A stretch of DNA of 64,000 nucleotides from Chloroflexi bacterium bin125 (lineage in GTDB: Bacteria > Chloroflexota > Dehalococcoidia > Bin125). Each line of letters begins with the position of its first letter. Positions within the stretch are counted from its first letter, which is position 1. The DNA is taken from contig MPNM01000004.1 of assembly GCA_002239025.1 (NCBI GenBank), forward strand, positions 1 to 64,000, given 5' to 3'. The position numbers and the translations under genes were made by a program. A model generated the notes under the pieces. That model was not told the origin of the DNA, searched no databases, and saw nothing but the letters and a program-made list of their open reading frames with translations. Of the stretch, positions 58,179 to 64,000 are shown piece by piece.

Positions 58179-60158
58179 CTAGTTCGTCCGCGAATCGTTG
58201 AACAGCCAGTTGAGCAGATGGTCGGGCCAGTCCTCATGGAAGTCCGGGAAGTGGTTTCCACCTTCGATCGTCCACAGTTCAATCGTGATTCCATCGCTGC
58301 AGCCTGCTCGGCGCCTCTCTACGGAAGTCTCGGATCCATCAATAGCACGCTCCAGATCGATGTTGGCGAGCGCTTCCGCCGACGCATCCCGACAGTCGGC
58401 TCGCCCTGCCCAACGGTCGACCAGCTCCACAGCGCCGGGATATCCGCCAGCGTATTCGAGCGTGCCGGCGTATGGGATCTGCATGTCATCCGTGCCGTGG
58501 ATTTGAAGCAGGGAGATGGGGCCTGCGTCTTCGCAGCGCTCCAGATCGCCATAGGACGAGCCGGCCAGGCTGGCGATCGCGACCAGGCCATCCAGACCGT
58601 CGCACGCGAGCCGATAGGCCATGAATCCGCCATTGGAGTATCCGACGACGTATACGCCTGAGATATTCACTGTCTCCTGGGCCTCCTCGACCAGGCTGGT
58701 GATCCAGGCGTAGTCATCAAATCCACTGCCGTAGAAGTCGCAGCAGCCGTCAGCCCCATTCCAGAACTGGTTGCCAGCCTGATCGACCGTGCCCTGAGGC
58801 GTGATCAATGCAAAGTGGTACTGCAGGATCCGATCCGACAGTCCGAAGAACCAGTCCTGCGCCTGGGCATCACTGCCATATCCATGGAGCGAGACGACGA
58901 GTGGAATCGGTTCTGCACCACGGTCGGCAGGGAACATCAGCGATACCATGCGTTCTCCGCCGATGGTCCGTTGCTCAATCTCAGATAACGACTCGTCAGC
59001 CGCACCCAGACCCTCATAACGCTCGGTTAGCCACTTCAGGATTCCCTCGGTGAACTGCGTATCCCAGACGATCGGTACATGGCCACCTTCCTCGATCGTC
59101 CAGAGCTCCGTGACCACACCATCCGCACACTCACTGGACCAGCGCCAGACCGTGGTTTCGTCGCCCTCAACTGCCGAGTCGGTGTCGATTGGCGGTCGCT
59201 TCTCGGCGGCTTCGATGTCGCAACCGGCACGTTCCGCCCATCGCAGCACCGAACCTTTGGCGCTCGGCACGGGTCTGCGATGAGGATCGGGATGTGTTGG
59301 CAACCGTCCGCCTTCATAGAGGACCAGTGCGTCCTCGGTGCCGTGAATCTGCAGCACCGAGAGCGGCGTCGGTACCCGACATTCCGCCCCGTCGGAGTGT
59401 GCGCCGCCAGCCAGACTGACGATGGCTGTCAGGCCCTCAACATCCTCGCAGGCCAGGCGATAGGCCATGAACCCGCCGTTGGAGTGTCCGACGGCGAAGA
59501 CCTGATCGAATGCAGCGATGGTTCGCGCCTCATCGATCAGGGACTTGATGTAGCCAACATCGTCGGTCTCAGCGCCGAAAATGTCGCAGCACTCGGGTGT
59601 GCCGTTCCAGAAGCGAGCGATGTTGCGATCCTGGGTACCGTTGGGAAGCAGCAACCCAAAACCACGCTTGTCAACCTCACTAGAGAAGCGGAAGTAGCCA
59701 TCGGCCTCTGCTGCATTACTCCCGTAGCCGTGGAGCAGGACGATGAGCAGTCGCGGTTCCGCCCGATCAGCGCCTTTGGGCAACAGCAACGTCGCCGGTC
59801 TGTCCACACCGATTACGAGCTTGGTTTCTTCCTCAGGCTGTGCCTGCTGCTGTGCATGCTGCTGGTCTTGCTGCTCGGATTGCGCCGGCTCGGCCTGATC
59901 GGGCTGATCGGGCTGATCGGCATGTTGCTGCTGGCCTTGATCGGCGGTGTCTGCGACTTGCTCAGTTTGATCTTGCCCAGTCGACTGCTCAGGCGCCGGC
60001 GATTGCGTCTCTTGCTTTGCTGCGTCTGCTTGCTGCTCAACAGAAACCGTCTGGGCCTGTTCCTCCGCCTGGCGTTCTTCGCGCTCGTCCCCGCTGCAGC
60101 CCATGACGACCAACGCCGCGAAGAGCAATCCCAGCAGGAGCATCACAATTGGGCGCAT
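58179..60158 (-). CDS. Secreted lipoprotein with two fused PHB-depolymerase-like esterase domains
   Basis: 659 aa from the ATG at 60158; the frame is open upstream but not protein-like. Signal with lipobox LVVMGC (Cys about 21) and a Gln/Glu/Asp/Pro-rich linker of about 90 residues (QAEEQAQTVSVEQQ, DQPDQPDQAEPAQSEQQ). Two copies of the esterase follow: domain 1 with LLHGYGSN, ECCDIFGAE, AVGHSNGGFMAYRLAC, and domain 2 with SLHGYGSD, GCCDFYGSG, VVGYSNGGFMAYRLAC. Both keep the nucleophile Ser and the terminal GGHVP/GGNHFP histidine segment. Together with the adjacent gene there are three copies of this domain, evidently from tandem duplication and fusion. Confidence 0.85.
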   Translation of the reverse strand: MRPIVMLLLGLLFAALVVMGCSGDEREERQAEEQAQTVSVEQQADAAKQETQSPAPEQSTGQDQTEQVADTADQGQQQHADQPDQPDQAEPAQSEQQDQQHAQQQAQPEEETKLVIGVDRPATLLLPKGADRAEPRLLIVLLHGYGSNAAEADGYFRFSSEVDKRGFGLLLPNGTQDRNIARFWNGTPECCDIFGAETDDVGYIKSLIDEARTIAAFDQVFAVGHSNGGFMAYRLACEDVEGLTAIVSLAGGAHSDGAECRVPTPLSVLQIHGTEDALVLYEGGRLPTHPDPHRRPVPSAKGSVLRWAERAGCDIEAAEKRPPIDTDSAVEGDETTVWRWSSECADGVVTELWTIEEGGHVPIVWDTQFTEGILKWLTERYEGLGAADESLSEIEQRTIGGERMVSLMFPADRGAEPIPLVVSLHGYGSDAQAQDWFFGLSDRILQYHFALITPQGTVDQAGNQFWNGADGCCDFYGSGFDDYAWITSLVEEAQETVNISGVYVVGYSNGGFMAYRLACDGLDGLVAIASLAGSSYGDLERCEDAGPISLLQIHGTDDMQIPYAGTLEYAGGYPGAVELVDRWAGRADCRDASAEALANIDLERAIDGSETSVERRRAGCSDGITIELWTIEGGNHFPDFHEDWPDHLLNWLFNDSRTN

Positions 60159-60297
60159 AGAAGTCAGCCTATCGGCAGGAGTCAATCGCACCATGCCTTG
60201 GGACCGCCCCTTCGGACCGAGACTTCGGACTACATAGCCGACTGTTAGCCTTGCGGCGCACGGGCAGATGCCTGAATGCAGCCGATTGGAGCCGACA

Positions 60298-61338
60298 ATG
60301 CGACGCGCTGCCTGGAATACCGACCGATCATTGAGCGTCCACGACGATCCCCAGCGAGCGCCCGGCGAGGGCGAAGTCCGCGTCCAGGTCGTCAATGCAG
60401 GTATCTGCGGTTCCGACTTGCACTGGTACCGAGGCGACTTCGAGCCAACCTCACTGCGAACGCCAGGCCACGAAATCGGTGGCATTGTCTCGGCCGTCGG
60501 TGCAGGCGTCGATCACGTCAAAGAAGGCGATGTTGTCGGCGTCGAGCCGTTGTTGCGCTGCGGCGAGTGCGGACACTGCATTTCCGGTCACTACAACCAG
60601 TGCCAGGTCGCCGGCGGACTGATCGGCATCGCGGTGGACGGCGGCATAGCCCAGGACGTCTTCGCCCCGGCGCCGGCGGTCTTCAAAGCGCCTCGAGGCA
60701 TCGACGGCGAAGTCGCGGCTATGGCCGAACCGCTGGCCTGCGGAGTCCACGGCTACAACATGGCCACGCTCGGACAGGGCGAGACCGTTCTGGTCATTGG
60801 CGCCGGCACCATCGGGCTCACTGCCCAGCTCGCCGCCCAGGCCGCCGGAGCCAACGTGATCGTCCTCGCCCGACACCCACATCAGCAGGAGTCAGCGCGC
60901 CAACTCGGCGCTGCCGAAGTGATCGGCGAGGACGAGGCCGGCCAACAGCGACTGGAAGAATTGACCCGAGACGACGCCATCGACGTCGTCGCCGAATGCG
61001 TCGGCGGCCACGCTGACACCATCCGCCAATCAGTAGACGTTGTCCGTCGGCTGGGACGTGTGATCGTGCTCGGAGTCTTCGCCATCGACAACGCCGGCTT
61101 CAACCCGCTCACGCTGCTGGGCAAAGAGATCACCATGGTCGGCGCAGTCACCTACGGAGCCATCGGCGGTCGAGCGCCCGACTATCAGCAGGCGTTGGAA
61201 GTTCTCACCGGCTGCACCGAAGAAGCGCGCTCGCTAATCACACACCGCTACGGTCTCGACGACGTCAACAAAGCCTTCGATACTGCGCTCAACAAGTCGT
61301 CGAAGTCAATCAAGGTGCACATCACACCGAACGCATAA
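60298..61338 (+). CDS. Zinc-dependent alcohol/polyol dehydrogenase
   Basis: 346 aa from the ATG at 60298 (GGAG upstream). Catalytic-zinc residues in GICGSDLHW and PGHEIGG, a full structural-zinc set in CGECGHCISGHYNQC, and Rossmann motif VIGAGTIGLTAQLAAQ. It is the classical medium-chain dehydrogenase layout, nearest to sorbitol/threonine dehydrogenase types. Substrate unknown. Unlike the two other such enzymes in the window it retains the structural zinc site. Confidence 0.88.
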   Translation: MRRAAWNTDRSLSVHDDPQRAPGEGEVRVQVVNAGICGSDLHWYRGDFEPTSLRTPGHEIGGIVSAVGAGVDHVKEGDVVGVEPLLRCGECGHCISGHYNQCQVAGGLIGIAVDGGIAQDVFAPAPAVFKAPRGIDGEVAAMAEPLACGVHGYNMATLGQGETVLVIGAGTIGLTAQLAAQAAGANVIVLARHPHQQESARQLGAAEVIGEDEAGQQRLEELTRDDAIDVVAECVGGHADTIRQSVDVVRRLGRVIVLGVFAIDNAGFNPLTLLGKEITMVGAVTYGAIGGRAPDYQQALEVLTGCTEEARSLITHRYGLDDVNKAFDTALNKSSKSIKVHITPNA

Positions 61339-61375
61339 GCGCGAAATCGCATCAGAGGTTTACTAGCACTCCCAT

Positions 61376-61490
61376 TTGCTCCCCCTTGCAGGGGGAGCTG
61401 TCGCGAAGCGGCTGAGGGGGTCTCTCCCCTTCCGCCCCCTTTTGTCTCTGCGTGACATCTCCCTCCGTAAGCGGGGGGAGCAAACTCAAT
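61376..61490. repeat. Intergenic palindromic repeat (GGGGGAGCTGTCGCGAAGC type)
   Basis: GCTCCCCCTTGCAGGGGGAGC (hairpin, 61378-61398) then TGTCGCGAAGCGGCTGAGGGGG, and on the far side CTCCCTCCGTAAGCGGGGGGAGCA. The central part also has TCTGCGTGACATCTCCC. It belongs to the family at 39129, and the right end mirrors the CTCAGTCGCTTCGCGAC of that copy. Lies between convergent genes. Confidence 0.75.
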
Positions 61491-61514
61491 CACACCTACT
61501 AGCTGACATGCTGT

Positions 61515-62465
61515 CTAGAAAATCGCCAGAGGATTCGCCGGACTGCCAGTACCACCGATGATCCTCAACGGACTGAGCACAAACTGGAACTCGTGGCGGC
61601 CGTAGCGGTTTGCAGCTTCAGCGACATCCTCGAGCTGCATGTTGTCCATCAGCCAGAGTCCCATGTGCACGATTCCGACCGCGTGGATTGGTATGCCCAG
61701 CGTTTCGTAGCCCGATGGGTTGACATCGGTAGCGGTGTCGGCGCCGATCACGGCTGCTCCGCGCTCGTGCAGCCAGGGCAGACAGGCGACGTGGTAGCCG
61801 GGGAAGCCGGTTTCCAGCAGCGCCTCGCGTCCGACCTGCCGCTTGCGTTTGCCGTAGCCCGTACGCAGCAGGACGGCGTCGCCCTCGCGGACGCGGACGC
61901 CCTGCCGCTCTTCAGCCGCTTCCAGATCCTCGGGGAAGACGCCCTCGCCCGGCTCCATCCAGTCGACGCCCTTGGCTGCTGCCACATCCAACAGCACGCC
62001 GCGCGTGACGATGCCATCGCGTAGCTCGGTGATCGGCAGGTTCGTTGCTCCGCCGGTTGCATTCACCAGGCGCGCCGGCTGGCCGTTGTACATCTTGCCG
62101 TCCCAGAAGATGTGACAGAGGCCGTCGAGATGGGTGATCGCGTAGCCGTGATAGACCAGCCCAAAGAACTCCATTGCGCCGCCCATGCGCGAGACGCCGG
62201 CCTCAGCAATGGCCGCTGCCGATTCGCCGGTCGCGACCATGAACCGCTGCGGCGTGCCCATTGCATGGTCAGGCTGATGGGTGTTCTCGATGTCCCAGGC
62301 GCAAGAGACCGAAACGCCTTCCGAGACCAGCCCTGCAGCAGCCTTGCGCACCTCGGGAGTGACCAGGTTGAGCGTGCCCAACTGATCATCGTCGCCCCAG
62401 CGTCCCCAGTTGGAGAGCGAGTCCATCATCGCCATCACTTCAGCTTCAGTCGGAATACTCGGCAT
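61515..62465 (-). CDS. Cyclase-family (kynurenine formamidase-like) metal-dependent hydrolase
   Basis: 316 aa. The metal-binding pattern is HLDGLCHIFWDGKMYNG (corresponding to HxGTHxDxP in the family), later GDAVLLRTGYG and VIGADTATDVNPSG. Members of the cyclase/KynB fold hydrolyse amides or esters such as N-formylkynurenine or form lactones; this longer subgroup (about 300 aa) is often of unknown substrate. It converges on the alcohol dehydrogenase gene and is divergent from the serine hydrolase. Confidence 0.84.
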   Translation of the reverse strand: MPSIPTEAEVMAMMDSLSNWGRWGDDDQLGTLNLVTPEVRKAAAGLVSEGVSVSCAWDIENTHQPDHAMGTPQRFMVATGESAAAIAEAGVSRMGGAMEFFGLVYHGYAITHLDGLCHIFWDGKMYNGQPARLVNATGGATNLPITELRDGIVTRGVLLDVAAAKGVDWMEPGEGVFPEDLEAAEERQGVRVREGDAVLLRTGYGKRKRQVGREALLETGFPGYHVACLPWLHERGAAVIGADTATDVNPSGYETLGIPIHAVGIVHMGLWLMDNMQLEDVAEAANRYGRHEFQFVLSPLRIIGGTGSPANPLAIF

Positions 62466-62573
62466 TCGGAAGTCCTTTCAAGGTCAGATTGACGTGGTCA
62501 GGCTACTCGTTGGCCGACCTGTTAGCGTTGCCTGCGGACAGACGAACACTCATTCAGCACAAGGAATCCAACC

Positions 62574-63737
62574 ATGACCGACGCACCGATTGGTGGATGG
62601 AACGAACCAAAATTTGACGCAGTCCGCGAGGCCTTTGCGACCAACTTTGCCGAGCATGGCGAAGTCGGCGCGGCCGTCGCCGTCTACCTGAATGGCGAGC
62701 CAGTCGTCGACCTCTGGGGCGGCTGGTATGACACCGACCACGAGCGCGAGTGGGACCGCAACACGCTGGTCAACGTCTTCTCGACGACCAAGGGTCTGGC
62801 CGCGTTCTGCGCGCACCGATTGGCCGAGCAAGGCCTGCTCGACTTCGACGCGCCGGTCGCCGAGTATTGGCCCGAATTCGCTCAGGCTGGCAAGGGCGAC
62901 ATCCCTGTCCGCTGGTTGATGTCGCACCGCGCCGGCATGGCCGCCGTGCGCCGACCGCTGGTGATGGAAGACCTGTACAACTGGGACACCATGTGTGAGG
63001 CGCTGGCTGAACAGGAGCCCTGGTGGACGCCGGGTGAGCAACATGGCTACCACGCATTGACTTACGGCTGGCTCGTAGGCGAAGTCGTGCGGCGTATCGA
63101 TGGCCGCTCAGTCGGCAACTACTGGCGCGAAGAGTTTGCAGGACCGCTCGGTCTCGATGCGCACATCGGCACCGGGGCCGAGTTTGACGGCCGCATCTCA
63201 ACACTGATGGACGCGCCCGTCGATCCCGAAGCGCCGAATATCATCGACGTCTTTGGTGGGCCCGACAGTGTCGGCGCGGCAGCCTTCTCGAATCCACCAC
63301 TCGGCGGTCCCGATGACCAGAACATCACCGCCAGCCGGGGCTGGCGAGGAGCGGAAATCCCAGCCGCCAACGGTCACGCCACGGCACGTGCGCTAGCCCG
63401 CGTCTACGGCGGAGCAGCCAACGGCGGCAGCATCGACGGGATCCACGTGATCAATCCCGAGACGCTGGACAACGCGTTGGTCGAGCAGTCCTTCGGCCCG
63501 GATACTTGTCTGCAGATCGAGACTCGTTTTGGTCTCGGCTGGATGCTGACCTCCGAGTTCATGCCGCTCGGACCGAACCCGCGCGCATTCGGACATCCCG
63601 GCGCCGGAGGCTCCCTCGGCTACGCCGACCTCGACGCCGGCATCGGCTTCGGTTACACGATGAACCAGATGCAGCAAAACCTTAGCGGTGACCCCCGTGT
63701 CAACGGCCTGATCGACGCAATCTATGGGTCGTTGTAG
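62574..63737 (+). CDS. Beta-lactamase-fold serine hydrolase (EstB-like)
   Basis: 387 aa. The nucleophile is Ser70 in VFSTTKG with Lys73, and the base is probably Tyr159 in GEQHGYHALTYGWLVGE. A family end pattern HPGAGGSLGYADLDAGIGFGYTMNQM gives the third active-site strand. There is no signal peptide. The family of class C-like esterases and peptidases hydrolyses small esters or D-amino peptides; the substrate is unknown. Confidence 0.86.
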   Translation: MTDAPIGGWNEPKFDAVREAFATNFAEHGEVGAAVAVYLNGEPVVDLWGGWYDTDHEREWDRNTLVNVFSTTKGLAAFCAHRLAEQGLLDFDAPVAEYWPEFAQAGKGDIPVRWLMSHRAGMAAVRRPLVMEDLYNWDTMCEALAEQEPWWTPGEQHGYHALTYGWLVGEVVRRIDGRSVGNYWREEFAGPLGLDAHIGTGAEFDGRISTLMDAPVDPEAPNIIDVFGGPDSVGAAAFSNPPLGGPDDQNITASRGWRGAEIPAANGHATARALARVYGGAANGGSIDGIHVINPETLDNALVEQSFGPDTCLQIETRFGLGWMLTSEFMPLGPNPRAFGHPGAGGSLGYADLDAGIGFGYTMNQMQQNLSGDPRVNGLIDAIYGSL

Positions 63738-63769
63738 GCGCTCGCTCATTTGGCGCTGGAGGTGCCACA

Positions 63770-63830
63770 CTCTTGCCTCTCTCCCCGCGCTCGGTGAGGG
63801 AAGTGCTGAAGGAGGGTTTGGTCTGAACCA
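63770..63830. repeat. Weak member of the intergenic palindromic repeat family
   Basis: The sequence CTCCCCGCGCTCGGTGAGGGAAGTGCTGAAGGAGGG is similar in layout to the units at 12230 and 39129 but shorter and diverged. It lies in the spacer after the serine hydrolase gene. Confidence 0.35.
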
Positions 63831-63871
63831 TCTGCGCACGTTGCAGATTGCAAGCCGTAGCGATCAAACCC

Positions 63872-64000
63872 ATGTCAGACCGCCGTTCCTTGAATAAGCA
63901 AGTAGTGCCACCTTTATGGCCAGAGGAACTGGTTGGCTGGCTGCTTCTCCTTTCAGTCGTGCTGGCCGCGACGCATGCGTTCGGTGTGTACCTTGCGGCC
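63872..64000 (+). CDS. Start of a membrane protein (runs off window)
   Basis: 43 codons from an ATG at 63872 to the window edge. A short polar start (SDRRSLNKQVVPPLWPEE) is followed by the beginning of a hydrophobic helix (WLLLLSVVLAATHAFGVYLA). The rest is missing, so no family can be named. Confidence 0.55.
   Translation, partial: MSDRRSLNKQVVPPLWPEELVGWLLLLSVVLAATHAFGVYLAA

Noticed and set aside
59079-60248. Antisense frame with a Leu/Arg-rich stretch resembling membrane helices
   Set aside because: The hydrophobic run is the reverse complement of the Gln-rich linker codons of the tandem esterase, not a membrane protein.
1-64000. tRNA, rRNA, insertion sequences, prophage or integrase genes
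   Set aside because: None was recognised on either strand; the accessory content consists of toxin-antitoxin pairs and spacer repeats only.

Overview
The window is a gene-dense (by eye about 60% G+C) bacterial chromosome segment with roughly 70 protein genes and no rRNA or tRNA gene that I could recognise. The gene content suggests a Chloroflexota-type heterotroph, possibly of the SAR202/Dehalococcoidia kind. The reasons are many paralogous short-chain dehydrogenases (six), luciferase-like flavin monooxygenases (three), zinc-type alcohol dehydrogenases (three), amidohydrolases and a cyclase-type hydrolase, a menaquinone (not ubiquinone) gene set, and a Tat-exported peptide-type lipoprotein. 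This taxonomic placement is inference; no marker gene in the window proves it.

Layout. 0-5.4 kb: the start of a TPP-dependent decarboxylase subunit, a membrane-anchored TlpA-like thioredoxin, a leucine/valine dehydrogenase, an uncharacterised protein, an amidohydrolase and an SDR. 5.6-12.2 kb: a secreted protein with a new repeat module, an MFS carrier, two divergent SDRs, a toxin-antitoxin pair whose PIN toxin is broken by TAA, a HAD dehalogenase-like hydrolase and an LLM oxidoreductase. 12.2-19.8 kb: a repeat-rich spacer, a D-aminoacylase-like hydrolase, small proteins (aspartic proteases, a Panacea protein, a stand-alone CoA-transferase fragment), an alcohol dehydrogenase and an ABC-2 exporter. 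20-29.4 kb: ilvB-ilvN-ilvC on the minus strand and ilvE on the plus strand (branched-chain amino acids), a metallo-beta-lactamase hydrolase, a hotdog thioesterase, a complete VapBC-like pair, plsY and a geranylgeranyl-reductase-type flavoprotein. 29.4-37 kb: a ferredoxin-reductase-like flavoprotein, an SDR, a phosphodiesterase, a HicA/HicB-like pair, a KamB/NpmA-type 16S rRNA methyltransferase and a MerR-DUF433/DUF5615 pair. 36.8-40.2 kb: menG, a TetR regulator, menB and menA. 40.2-49 kb: an SRPBCC protein, a poly-Gln-tethered peptide-binding lipoprotein, an LLM oxidoreductase, a probable selenoprotein, two VOC proteins, two tandem SDRs and a thiol dioxygenase. 49-64 kb: a coupled small-protein/aspartic-protease pair, an LLM oxidoreductase, a solitary DNA methyltransferase, a secreted RCC1 propeller, a flavin reductase, an acyl-CoA dehydrogenase, another PIN pair, three copies of a PHB-depolymerase-like esterase domain in two genes, an alcohol dehydrogenase, a cyclase and a beta-lactamase-like serine hydrolase.

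The most notable result is at 44617-45717. A DsbA-like domain continues in frame through a TGA that sits exactly where the first cysteine of its CPxC redox motif belongs, giving UPNC. A compact hairpin with a GGU loop begins 18 nt after the TGA and meets the known bacterial SECIS constraints. Its N-terminus carries two copies of a roughly 50-residue module (here called EFGLR) that also occurs as a pair in two other secreted proteins of this window (5589-6431 and 51869-54088). I do not recognise this module as a named domain. In contrast, two other genes (PIN toxin at 9630-10037, aspartic protease at 17486-17845) are interrupted by TAA and look like genuine decay.
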